From positions 873,001 through 937,000 of the forward strand of contig JALIRH010000040.1 in the NCBI GenBank assembly GCA_023055505.1: 64,000 nucleotides of DNA, written 5' to 3'. Source of the DNA: Callipepla californica brunnescens (taxonomy: Eukaryota; Chordata; Aves; Galliformes; Odontophoridae). This document shows positions 36,781 to 50,000 of this stretch, piece after piece. The notes beneath the pieces were generated by a model. It was given only the letters and a program-made list of their open reading frames with translations, was not told the DNA's origin and searched no databases. The first letter of the stretch is position 1, and every line of letters begins with the position of its first letter. Position numbers and translations under genes: made by a program.

Positions 36781-39700
36781 GATTGATTGGTTTGAATCCT
36801 GAAGGGGTCTATCACTTGTAAATGACCCGGGGGAAAAAATTCATGACGACTTCACTGGGCCTCCTCTCATTCTTCCATTTTTCTTTCCACCTGTCCTCAC
36901 CGTGGGATGGAGCATCATTCCTCAGAGCACAAAATATGCTGTGCCTCTCATACTGACTGTGCTGTAATAGGGATCCTTTACCAGTTTTACGCGTGACCCT
37001 TGAAATATTGACAGATGATGTTTTATTCGTTTGGACTACTGCGGAACTGCAGCTCCATCCCTTCAAGGATTTTGTCCTCAGCACTGCATTGATTGAGCAG
37101 TTTTTCTACAAAGATGGGTAGGTTTAAAATGCTCAGGTTTGCTCAGTGTTGTTCCTGGTGGCTGCTGCTGGGTTGCTCCTGTTTTGGCTCTGGTTGTTCA
37201 TTATGTTTCTGCATGCTGTAATAGTGAAGAGGGTTGCTGTGTTTTAAACAAGGCATGGAACTGATGGCAAGAGTGGGAGAGAAAGGAATGCAAATGCAGC
37301 TTATCAAGCCACAGTGGGCTGTGCGGTGATTCTGATTATTAATTTACACGGTGTGTTCTGTATTGGCTGATTTTGGGGTGCTGCTATAAATGCCTCAGAT
37401 CTGTCCTTTATTCCACAAAAGTGTGGGTAGGCATTGTGTCTGTTTTTAAGGAGTTTTAAATCCCGGCACCCCCAGCGTTTGAAAAGATATTGTTGAGGTT
37501 CCCCACCCTTTCTTACAGCTCCCAGGCCTAACTGTTCCTTTGCAAACGTTGCCATTGGAAACCTATTCATTCATAATACATGAATAGACCCTCTGGGTTG
37601 TGAATGCCATTGATAAGAGGAGGATGAACAGGCTGCGAGCAGTTTGTTCTCCTCAGGCTAGGTTTTCAGGCTTGTTGCAGTTCTGGCTGGGTGGAGTTCA
37701 ATGATAGCAGTATATTGGCAACAGAGGCTTCTGCTCTTTTAGAAATAAATCCTGGGAAATGGTCAGTTACAAGTTTTCCAATTGTCTCTTTGCTGGACCA
37801 CAAAAACTGGTAGAAAATTCGGTAACGGTTGCAGAATTTTAGAGCTAATTTAAAGAAAGTTGTAGGTAAGGGGCACTTCTGTTACATGACTCCATTAATC
37901 TGAAGCAGCTCTTCTGGAGCTGTTGCTGAACCGAACGTTTCTTCCCCTTTTCTCGTATTGTAGTGGAACTTCTTTCACAAATGCCTGGGGCCACACCCTG
38001 ACTGGCTCCTGAAGGCATGCATGCGTTGCAGGGCCAGGCTTTATGCTAGCTTAGAGAGCCATTGTTTCCTCCTTTCTTTGCTGTATAGTTTATTTTGAAT
38101 GGAAATTAACAGTGAAGGGAAAAAGAATGATGTCAATTTTGGGGTGGCTGGAAAGATAACGATCCAAGAGCCTCAACCCGGTGTCAGAGGGTACACTTTT
38201 CCCAACCCCTTTTTGCACTAGATTTGGCAGACCTGTTGTGGGTTTCCAGTGCATGCTTCTTATAGATAAATGGGTGGGGTTTTATGTCTTGTATGGTGCA
38301 AGGTTTCAAAACCCTTTAGCTTTCCATTTTAAATTCTGAAGTGCAAATATACAGAAAAGTGATTCTCAGAGTTAATTTCAAGAGTTGTGTTTTGGCTGCT
38401 GTTTAGTAGATGTGAGGCAAATCAGCTGAAAAATCAACTGTGGCAGGTTCCAAGTCCAGAATATGCTACTAAAGAAGTATAATGTTTTTCCTGTTAAAAG
38501 AGCAGTCATATTTGACAAAATTTCCCACTGCTAGTACATCTGAGACTTAGTTCTATCTTTGAGGCACTGCACTTAATTAGAATAAATGCTGCCTTTGTCT
38601 AAATTCAGGTGGATTGCATTAAATGTGTAACATTTCCTCCAGGAGTCTTTGGTTATACAACAGCTTCCATTGAAACAATGGGTAATATCATCATGTCCAG
38701 AACTACATCACATTTAGCAAAACTGCTTCAAAGGTGAAGTTGGCTCAGGGAGGCTGCAGCATCAGATGTTCAATCTTGGCAGTAACATTCTTGAGAAACT
38801 TAGTGTAAAAAGTTATTGTACCATATGAAGGCCACAGCTTGAAATGTGCTGGTGAAATTCTGTTTTGAGGTGCATGACTGAAGCCTGGTTCATGTAAGCA
38901 CAGGGGGAAAATGACAGTCATGGCCTGCTGTGATCCAGACAAAATAACAAATATTAAAAACGCTTATTTCTGAACTTTCACTAATATTCTCACACTAGAA
39001 GTGTGAACATCTGAAAATAAAAGTGACTGGGATAAGGCTTACAGATAAAATGCTGAGAGTCACCTGATTATGCAGTGAGATTGGGGGAATTTAGAAAATG
39101 ACGATGAAGATCAGATTGAATGGGCATGAAATTTTTCAGGCAACAGGGAGTTTTCCTTGTATAAACATTGTTTCCTGGGGTAGCTGTACTTAATGGCTGA
39201 AAAATGAATGACATCATTTATAATAGAGAACTTCTATTAAATGACAGGCAACTATATGGAATACCTTTCGTATCTTAGGTACATTTTTTTAGTAGTCTGT
39301 GGTTAATGTATAACAAGGAAAAGTTGCGCTGTTCATCACTTATTGCTGTTCAGTTTGGAAACTGTGCTTTTGATAAGAAGTCCTCCTGATTCTGATTATC
39401 TTGCCAGTACTGTTAGTGTTCTCACCCCCCTCCCTCTTGGTGGGGAAAGTAGAGGCAAATGCAGCTGCACTGGTAGTGAAAATGTGTGTATTTAGAAACA
39501 CATTGCTGAAGAGCTGCATGTGATACAGCTGAATGCAGTAATGCGTACTGAATGGTGTTCTCTTTCTACACCCATCCGTGAAGTTGAGCATTTTTGTTTC
39601 TCCCCTTGTAAAGCCTTTTTTAACTCTAGCTTTTAAAAAGTAATGTGGGTTAGTAACTGACACCTCAAGGTTTAGCATGTGTGATTTATGGCATTTAGAT

Positions 39701-40821
39701 AGCAAAACTAGTTTATGTTTATATAATATTCACATTCTTATCTTACTGTGGGAAAAGAAATGGAAAAAAGGGAAACAAAGGATTGATTCTGAAATCACAT
39801 GTTTTTGGGTCATGAACAAATATTGCATTGCACGAATATCATAGCATTTGTTAACCTTACAGTTTCCCCTTTTCCAGGGGAAAAAAAAATGGAAACAAAA
39901 GGACCTCCCATTAGTTTTGTGCATGGAGTACACACAGTTACTGCTTTGTGTTAGTTTAACAGTGATTAACTTTGTGCTGCTAGCAGAGAGGTAGATCTCC
40001 AGGGCTCTGTTGCCAGGAGGTCAATACAGACTGTTCCTTGGTCACTGCTGTTATCCTAGAAATAGCCACTGGTGCACTGCAATAAGTAAGCTGTACCTGC
40101 ATGACTGAATACACAGCTCAGGGAGAGCAGCTTAGCCCTGGCAGAGCAGCATGCTGTGCATTCAGCACAGGAAGATCACATGTGACATGCTGATAAATGT
40201 CTTGGGCTGCAGAAACCTTCGCAGAATCAAGCGACCTTTAAATGAGCGTGATCAGCACCTGCAGCAGAGGGCTTGTCACTTCTGTCTTGGAAAGCCTGAG
40301 CTGCCTAGAGGCCAAGGATTGACTTGAGCCTCCTTGAATCCAAACCTGTCGCATCTTTGGCACAATGAGCTCTGATAAGGTGGAAAAGTGTTAGATGAAC
40401 CATTTTTAAACTCTGTCTGTGATGCAGCCATTTGGCTGGTGCAGTTCCAGTTTAAGCATTTTGCCAGAAGTACTGTAGATGTGAGGAGTCCAGTGTTTGT
40501 CAGCACTGGCTTGGCCTTCTGGCACAAAAACATTTTTGTTGTGAGATGTCTTAAAAAGCAAACAGTTCTGTTAACTCTCACAGTTCAGAGGTAACATGCC
40601 CTCCCAGAATGCCTGCAAAGACAAAGGTGTTATGTATGGCGGTATAGGCTGTTTCCCAGGCTCTCATCAGCAATAAGATATTTTAGAAGTTTAATTCTCA
40701 TTTGTCTTATATGAAAATACAAAAATAAGGATGAAATATGGGTGGATTTGTTGTTGATTTTCTTACTTCATGGAGATTATAAGACAACTTTCTTCTTTTC
40801 TTTTCCTGCCGCCAACTCCAG
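36781..40821. other. Non-coding DNA upstream of the TRIM2 start-codon exon
   Basis: No coding exon was recognised. It ends in the pyrimidine tract feeding the acceptor at 40821-40824, so at least its right part is intron. Confidence 0.7.
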
Positions 40822-40824
40822 CAG
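40819..40824 (+). promoter_or_regulatory. TRIM2: NAGNAG tandem splice acceptor of the TRIM2 start-codon exon
   Basis: The sequence CAGCAG directly follows a pyrimidine tract. Either AG can act as acceptor, giving 5' UTRs differing by three bases. A further TGCAG ends at 40831 and a GTAG at 40836. Choice among these does not change the ATG at 40870 but decides whether the upstream stop at 40834 is in the mRNA. Confidence 0.45.
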
Positions 40825-41003
40825 TGTGCAGGGTAGAAGGGAACAGGACCCATATGTCAGTGGTCTAGGATGGCCAGTGAAGGCTCCAGCATCCCAAGTC
40901 CTGTGGTCCGTCAGATTGACAAGCAGTTTCTGATTTGTAGCATATGTTTGGACCGTTACAAGAACCCCAAAGTACTGCCCTGTCTGCACACTTTTTGTGA
41001 GAG
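40822..41003 (+). CDS. TRIM2: TRIM2 first coding exon: 5' UTR tail, start codon and most of the RING finger
   Basis: The coding part is 40870-41003 (residues 1-44 plus two bases of R45). A pyrimidine-rich tract (about 40787-40810) precedes a CAGCAG acceptor, so the exon probably starts at 40822 or 40825; a third AG ends at 40831. The start ATG at 40870 gives the MASEG N-terminus typical of TRIM2. RING ligands visible here are C23, C26, C38, H40 and C43. The donor is GTAAGT at 41004. An in-frame TAG at 40834-40836 lies 11 codons upstream of the ATG, and the codons between read PICQWSR just before the start. The coding limits are secure; the 5' boundary is less so. Confidence 0.9.
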
Positions 41004-44000
41004 GTAAGTCCCTTTTTCATGCCTCTAAATAGACATTTGTCTTGCAGGGGGGACAGTGACTTTTTACTTTTAAACACGACATCAAGGGAATATAAAGTCT
41101 GGAGAGGCTGGAGAAGCAGGGGTGTAGAAACTGATATTTGCGTTGGGCAGGACAAAGAGGCAGCAATAATATTTGGATTATATTCCCTATTTACTAGAGT
41201 AAATAGAAAGTAAATGTCATGAAAGTTACACCAGTAGGTGTGAGGTGGTGGTGGTCAGAATTTGGATCTCAAATTAATAATTTATACTGAGTAGTACTTA
41301 ATTAGAAACAATAAAAGCCTTTCTTTGTTGATTTACTTAGTAGAGAAAAAAACTATCCCATGCTTTAATGTCCAAGAGTTCGACACAGTATGTACGTTAT
41401 TAATAACTGGTGATTAAGTGTCCTCATTATTCTGCAAGCTTGGTTGACTGAAGTGGAAAACTCTGAAAAGTGATGGGGGAAAAAACTGTAATCTGTTTTC
41501 TGCTGTATTCAGATGAATGACATGAACATGCCTGGTGATATTTTAATGTCCATTCAAACTTTGGAGGGAATACAAGCATCTGCAAGAATTATTGATTAGA
41601 GGTCTTGATCTGATGGTGGGATGCAGCTGTTTGGGTTATATGTTGAGTGGTAGGAAAATTATAGTAAACAATGCTTTGTGTAACCACTTAGAATACCTCT
41701 TTCTTATAATCACAGTGGGCATATTTAAATTTATAGGATACAAGAACAATTGTGAGTTTCTGAGCGTGTAAGACAAGATGGTCTTTTATAGAAGGAGACT
41801 GATTTTATGGAAGTCAGCAGTGAAACTCTCACTGAAGTCAGAATTTTTCACCATCACGTCTTAAGTTTCTTGGCTTCAGTTCATGTGTAAATCCTAAGGT
41901 CAGCTTCTGGTTTTCACTGTAATCCTCTTATGCTGATCTGGTTATGGAGAGAGTTTGGAAGAACTCCTCCAGTATACAGCTGATCCACAAAGCCCAAGCT
42001 CTCCTTTCACAGAGTCCTTCCTGAGAGGTCAGAAGAAGGGCTGCCAAGGGAGGGTGAAGAGTGGTGCAAGCAAAGCCCTTGGAAGCGGATGAGAGCCGCA
42101 CAGCTCTGCAAGGCTGCACTTTATTGGTTGGCATCTTGTGAAGAATGTGGTGTAGTGCTTCTCGCCTTTCAGACTGCCCAAGAACTGCTTTCGGAAAGCT
42201 TCCTATCCTCACGAGACTATTGAATTGCCAGTTGCAGTCAAATGCTGAGTGATGCACAGTTGTTTTCCCATCCAGGAGCAGCACAAACTGCCACATTTTG
42301 TGGCTTGCAGAATTTTTGTGTCAAGTTTCTGTTCTGTAAAAATCATTCTTCCCAAAATGAAGAAGACAATTGAAAAAACAAACCCAAAAATTCTCTCAAA
42401 CTTCCCTTAACGTAAGCTGTGATAACTTAAGGTATGCTTCTCTGTGTAGTAAAGAACAAAGCAGAATGAGCTCTGTTGATGCTGGCTAACTGCCAAATAA
42501 CATTCCCAATTGAAACAAATGGAAAATTTTCCATTGGCTTCATTGGGACCAGATTTTAAGTCTGAAACACTAAACCCATGGATAAAAGCTAATAAAGGAG
42601 ATTCTATTGGAATGGCAAAGGTCAGCCATTGGTTGATGCAGTAACTTCTTGTCTGTCAAATTTTATCGTTTAGTTTATCATTTTTACTATCTTAAGAGCA
42701 GGAAGCAGCACACATCTCTAAGAATGGATCCACTCAGCATGAATGTCTCAGAGAAAGCACACAACTCTTACAATGATCTCAGCTTATTGAACCTTTTTAT
42801 GTGGCAGAGGAAAAAGATTTAAAGGTTAAAAAAAAAAACCTGTAATACTAAAGTATTCTGAAGCCAATTACATTAGTTACCATTCCTTTTATAAGTAGAG
42901 ACAGTGCTTTTCAAATCATTTCTTAAATGAAGGGAGGGTGTTTTCCTCTTTGATGACTGCTTCCCTCTTCTTCTCCCCTTCCACCTCTCTTCCCCATAGG
43001 TGCTTACAGAATTACATTCCAGCCCATAGCTTAACCCTTTCTTGCCCCGTGTGCCGCCAGACTTCCATTCTGCCAGAGAAAGGGGTTTCTGCACTCCAGA
43101 ACAACTTCTTCATCACCAACCTCATGGATGTCCTCCAACGAACACCAGAGAACAGCATTGAAGAGTCCTCCATTTTGGAGACTGTCACTGCTGTTGCTGC
43201 GGGCAAGCCGCTCTCCTGCCCCAATCATGATGGAAATGTAAGTGAGACAACCTCCTGTGAGATGCACAGGTACTGATGTGTACTGACTGGTCCAGTTTGC
43301 CATGGGTGTTTTATTTTAAATTAGAGGTAGGGGGAGAGGCTTGAAATGAAGTGAGTTCTTTGACATGTACAATATTTCAGTAAAGACAGGTGGCTTCTTA
43401 AAATTAGCAGACTCGGATACATTTAGTGGAGCATCTTTAAGTAGTCAGGATATTATTTCATTTTATCATTCATCTTGTATGAGTCTGTCTTCTAACACAT
43501 TTGGTCAAAATTGCTCCCCTACAAGCACCGAGCCTTGTGCTTTTGCATCTTTGGGGTGGGTTTCCATAGCTCTCTGACTCGCAGACTCAGATACTGCTGT
43601 GGGAGCCTGTGGGTTTATTTTGTCAGTATGAAGCAAGTCCCAAAAATGTACGTGAGTGTGTTAACACAGCATGATTTGTTGGATGATGCCCCAACACAAT
43701 AGGGCACTCCAGCTTAGGATGCTCTAGGTCAGCAGACTCAAAACATAATGCTTCTGTTTCACTGCAGTGCTTTATGCATCTTACGTATCAGTCCTTGGAG
43801 GCTGCTTTATTTTGTTTCTTTCCTCCACCTTCTTTATTTGCCTAGCATCCCCTCATATACACCCTCAAACCCTCATTGGCAAGTACCCCCAAGTAGAGTA
43901 AGTGCTCCCATATTGTAGTACAGGAACAGTTCCAACTCTGCAGCTTATATGAGCGTTTTCAACATTAACCTGTATGGCTTTATGGTAAGCATATCAGCGC

Positions 44001-47000
44001 CTGTCTCACAGCCAGGCTTATACAAGTGTGTAAGTAGACCATGTTGCAAAGCTGAGCCATGCTGTGTTGCAAACTGCTATGCAAGCAAAAAAATGTATGC
44101 CAGTATTTTAAGACAGCTTCCTCAGAACTGTTTCACTTGATACTCAGTTTAGGTCTATAGTTTGCATAGGAATAATTCAGTTGTTAGTGTTGGTTGCTCG
44201 TACAGAAACAGCTTGTTTCCCTCTCCTTTGCTAACCCACTGTAATTAGGTTGCCTTACAGAACAGATACACTGTACAACCTGATTTATGTGTAAGCAGTG
44301 CTTGTGTGCATATCCTAGTCATTCTGCACACATCCTCTCACCCTCTGTTGTGGCACCTTTGCATACGTGCTTTTGACAAATGAAACTCAGCTTGTAGTAC
44401 CTTAACATAATAGATTCCTTCGCTTAAACTATCAACTACTATTTCCTCATTCACCCAGCAAGGAGCACAAAAGCATGTCTTTGTGAAATTGGGATACTGG
44501 GGCACATACGCAACAGAATTTCTGAACCTAAGAGAAGATTCTTACCTTCTGTCTACACATGGAAGTAATATTGGCTTTATTATCAGTTGCTAAACACCTA
44601 CAGCTCCTGTTGTTTGTTTGTTTTCCTTCTCTTACCTGAATTTGTAGTGAAAGGCAGCTTAGATCCTAAGATCTACACTTTTACGAATGCAGTTTATTTT
44701 CTGTCTGTAGACTACAAGAAGAGAGCATATCCAATGCTAAATTAAATACCTTCTAACAAAAGTCTTTTATCTCTGACTAGCTTTTTTTCTTGCTATATTA
44801 TGTAATAGCTTGATGTATTTACATAATTTTGTTGTGTACTACTGCTAGAAAAATAAGGAATCACCTAAACTTCATATTCTGAAGTCACTTCAGAAGATAC
44901 CTTTTAAACTTTTTTTCTTTCCTTGCTTCTGTACTTCTTAATATCTCACTTACTTGTGACATTCAGGTGTAATGTTTTTTTGTACTCTGCAAACAATATT
45001 CAGTGTGTCTTTGAGGTTAAATGAAAAGTCAGATTGTCAAAAGCTTACCTTTATTGAGCATTAGAACTAATCAACTGAGCAAAATGCTGGCAAAACATTG
45101 TTCTCCCTTAATAGAAGCACAAAATACAGAAGCAGTAGTGTGACTGATATAATCATATTGGATTAGATTGAAAAGTTGTACAAGGGACTTGGGGTGATTT
45201 ACTTGGATATAAGCATGTTATTTAAGCCATGACAGTTTTGCAGAACTTTTATTTTAAATCTGCTTAAAGCTTTCAGGTTTACTAACCAGGTAGGCAAAAG
45301 CAAAGACTTAGAACCTGGGCTTCTGATCTTTTAAATTTTACCAGATAGTCTCTGAGGAGTCTGTGGGTTATCCAGACTTGTATTCTTCTAAAAGCCCAAA
45401 CATACAAATCTAGCATACACACCAGCCCTGGGAGATCGGAACCGAGCATAGGTGAGAGATGAGGAAGAAGGCTGACAAAGAGCAAATGTCTCCTTTTCCT
45501 CTGCTACTGTTTTAATTTCAAACAAATCCAAAGCTGTAGGTGAACAATGTGATTATTCAAATGTGATTTTGGATAAATGAGGCTTAGGATTGCTGAGAGT
45601 CTTTTTCTTGAAACCTGAACTTTGAAGGGCTGGAATTATTGTGCTTTGGCTTTGTGAAATCCATTTTGGAAGTATTTGCAACCTTGATTATGCAAATGAA
45701 AAAAAAATCTGTAAATTCAGTTAAATTACAGTGGTGAAGACATGCCTGGGTCTCTAATTAGATCTTTGTGCTGAAATATCCTGGTCTGGTTTAACATGTA
45801 GTCAAGTGGATGGGATTTCAGAACACAGTGGGTATTAACTTGTGTTTCATTACATCTAGTGGGAGCATTTTCATTGACTGATTTTGTGACTTCAGTGGAA
45901 ATACAGTGTAAACTAGTGTTAGACACCATGTCTACCCTAGAGCTCCCATCCACTTGGACAAGAGGAGTTCAGGCAAATGTTTTTCTTTTCTGAGCTGTTT
46001 CTTGAAACAAATCTGTTGCCATGAAAAGCTTGCTGGAAATATCACAAAATAGGAGGCTCATGTTGGGAATGGAGGGGAGAGAAGAGTCAATAGTACGTGT
46101 CTGTCTGTACTTAGAAATTATGAAAAAAGAATCTTTGTTGATTAAGAAATATCAAAATCATAGGGAATCAACTTATCCAACAATGTCAAGCCCAAATCAT
46201 ATTAATAATAGCTTTTCTTTCTCCTTCAGCTATGGCACAACCCAAAGACTTCTATGGGAAATGAGAGCTATTTCACTCAAACCATTCTGAATGTGACTGA
46301 GTCAAAGACAGTTTTTCTGCAGGCACATATCTTAACTCTTTATGATCTGCTTGCTTGCTGTTACTGTTTTGTCCTCTGTTTCTCTGTCACTTGAATAGAT
46401 GTTGCTGTAAATGTAATTATGTTTGTTATGAAATATTTAATAGGAAAAAGAAATACTGCATTATTCTTTCATTGAATCCAAAGATAACAAATATCGAAAG
46501 AGTAAGGAACTTGTCAAAGTGTCCTGAATATGAGCATTAAATTATGAAGAAGTAGAAGGATGAACTTACAACACAGGTTCAAAATAAATGTACATTTATG
46601 GCCATACAAAAATGCTTAGCTTCCTAATGTTTTCTTTTGCAAATTTTTGAAGCCTTTATAAAGAATTTAAATCATAAACTCCAATTGACTTCCTCTATGC
46701 ACTGTGATTCACATTTTAAACCCTACCAAAGCCTCAGGCCCCAGGCCTCAGAAGATCTGCTGCTGTAAATCTGCTTAGTTCAATGTAGTTGGAGTAGTGT
46801 TGATAGGAGTTGCCATTGTTTAGATCTGCAGTTCTTTCCTTGCTGATACATTGTATCATATCCAGTCTTATTGGGGCATCTTTGTTTCTAAAGTGGCTTA
46901 CACAAGTGGCGGTCAAATTACTGACAACTCTCTCCTGTCTTGTGAACTGTGATAAGAAGAAAGAATGGGAATTTGAAGGAGAGGAGCTTATCAGGGAAAA

Positions 47001-50000
47001 ATCCCTCTTAATGCTAATAAACCATATGCAAATTGTGTTTCTTACTTCTCTCTCCTAATTCTCAAGACTAGGAACAGCCACCTACTTTGCACAGAGCTGT
47101 TACAGGTCCCTCTGCTCACCTGAAAACAGCTGGTTCTACTCTACTCGCGCAACCACCTAATGTCAACCAACATCTCCAGCATACCCCTCAGTCTGAGGTC
47201 TGAGTGCCAAAAACACTAACCAAGTTATGCTATGTTCTGAATACAAGAGAATGCCAGCGGTTTTCTTTATAGCAAATAGTGTGAGTTTCCATATACACTC
47301 TGAGATAAGACTAAAATACTTTGTATTCAAGAAGTTTCTAGTTGTTAAAAGAATGTATCATTCTGAATTTGCATATTTGTGTACTATTTCAACTAGCATA
47401 TTATTTTGGGCACAGCACTTTTCTGTATCTTTACTTTCATGAATATACTCACATTTCAGGGCATTTACTGTGTACAAATACTTTTAGTTTTTAATCTTCA
47501 GGCAGTGTTTAACTGAGTACATAGCAGGTTGAAACAATCTTCTCTTTCAAGTGTAGATCAGTGCTCTTATTATAATCTTAGATGTAGGGTTTTGATGATT
47601 TTAAGGGACTAGTAATAGGATATGGCTCTTTTCCCCTACAGCACATTGGTTCATTGATGATGCTTTTCGGTAGCAAATAAGTATGGTGTTTGCTGATCTC
47701 GCTTGTGTTGGTGTTGCACAGGTTGCCCTGTTAGGAAAAAAACAGCTGAAGCTTACACTTTCTGTGGCAGCCCCTTAATGGAGATTGAGGATTGAATTCA
47801 TGAGGGGGACCTAAGTGCCATGATTTTCTATTTTTATTTTTTTCTTTGAATTATTTCATGGAGTAATAGAGAACAAAGCTTACTATTGTATAGAGACAGT
47901 GTTAGAGCTAGCCTTGAGGTCCAGTTTTCCATTTTCCTGGGTTACTGTTCTGATGTTTCCCAGTAGAATAAAATGCATTTTAAAGAGTGTTGTATTAGGG
48001 AATACGTAAGAATAACAGATACCTTTTAAGTCTTTGATTACTGACATCAAACAGAGCGGAACCTTTGTTTCTTTTTGAACTGTAATGTAAGAGCCTAGAT
48101 TCTAACATAAGTTCAAGACCCAGAAAGATGTGCTTTGAACTGATGCTACTGCTGCTGCCCTGTTTTAATCTAGAATTGTGCACTTTTTCAGGTGATGGAG
48201 TTTTACTGCCAGTCCTGTGAGACAGCCATGTGCAGGGAGTGTACAGAGGGAGAACATGCAGAGCATCCCACAGTACCACTCAAGGATGTGGTGGAGCAAC
48301 ACAAAGCTTCCCTCCAAGTTCAGTTGGATTCTGTCAACAAACGGTATGGAGTTTCCACTGATAGTTTTTCTGTTTTCATTTTTGCTACTAGCTGCATCTG
48401 TTTTTCTGGGTAGGTGTGTTAATGTGCTCGTGCCATGGATTTTTTCTTCAAGAACAGAGGTAATGCGGACACTGGGAAGAAAGAAAAAAAATATATATCC
48501 ATCGAGTCTGATGCACTGAGGGATTAGAGAAAACATCTAAAGGTTCCCATCAGTCTTTTGCAAAACAAAAACATTAGCAATTGAAGTGTTCTCCAAAGAG
48601 GGAGAATAAAATGATAGGGAAAAAGAACTAGCCAGTCATTAATTTCATAATAAAGTAGTAATACTATATGCTTAGAATACAGCACAAACTTTACTCTGAA
48701 ATTAAAGATTAAAAAAAAAGAAAGTTGTAGATCTGATTCCTCATTATTTGTAAATATATCTGCATAAAGAAGAGAGAATCCAAGGCCTCCCTGTTGGTAC
48801 CACCTAAAGACTAATGGATTTCCACATGTGAGGGCCCTAGCTTAGCCTTATTTTATCAGGCTAAAACCACGATGCAGTTATAAAAGAAATGAACTTCTAG
48901 GAAGTGACAAAGTTAAAAGACAGACTGGTGATAAGACTGGCCCTCGTCCTGAAATTTTTGATGAAAACAATGTTTAATTACTTTTGAAACATCAGTCTTT
49001 GTAATTTAATCCCTCCCTCAGGCTTCCAGAGATCGACTCAGCACTTCATTTTATATCTGAAATCATACACCAGTTAACCAACCAAAAGGCTAGCATTGTA
49101 GACGACATTCATTCCACTTTTGATGAACTCCAGAAGACTTTAAATGTGCGAAAGAGTGTGCTGCTTATGGAACTGGAAGTGAATTATGGCCTTAAACACA
49201 AAGTAAGATGCATGTTTTGTTTCAATGAAAAACAATTTAATCAGCCAGTTTTCACAAACGATTCAGGACTCCAGTTTGACAAGTTGTGTCTGGGATCTTG
49301 GGGAGAGTTTTGTCTTCTTGAAATCAAATGCTGTACAGCCTTGCTTGTAGGTGTCTGGTCTCCAAAATGGAATTCAAATTGTATGGACAGCAGACCCTAT
49401 GTGTATGGTATGTGAGAATCTAAAATAGCCAGTACACTAAGCAGGAGTCTGCTTAAAGCCCTCATGTTTGAGGTACAGATGCCAATAAGGGAACACCAGA
49501 ATAAAGTCTAAAACCATTGGATTGCAGTCCCATGAAGTCCCATGTACCCTCTCCCATGAATATACAGGAAGCAAGGCTTACTGTTTATTTTAAAGCATTG
49601 TTTTTCTTTCAAGTGCTTGGTAAGAAATTTCACCCTAGAATTCAGGGGTTGGAATGCAGAGAGATTGCAGAGGCATCTCATTTTCTAAGTGGAATGCAGA
49701 GAACAACAGATTCCAGAGTTGTATTCTTCAACTTCCTACCTGGATGACTGAATCTTGCATTTTTTCCCCCTGTACTGTGGACTAAGCTTCAGAAGAAGAA
49801 AACTGAAATTTGCCCCTTTTTCAGAGAGAAGCCTGTACCCTGATGGAAAGGGCTTTTATAGAGGGATAAGTCTGAAACATGCACATTAAAGACTTTGGTT
49901 TCTGTCTTCCTGGGCATCAGTCAGCTATTTTATATAAAAGGAAGATATCTCTCCTTAGAGTATCCTTTCTGAGAAAGTATGAGCAACTGGAGTTTCAGGG

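Noticed and set aside
41928..42296. 122-codon minus-strand open frame inside a TRIM2 intron
   Set aside because: No family resemblance, no promoter or splice support; kept as intron.
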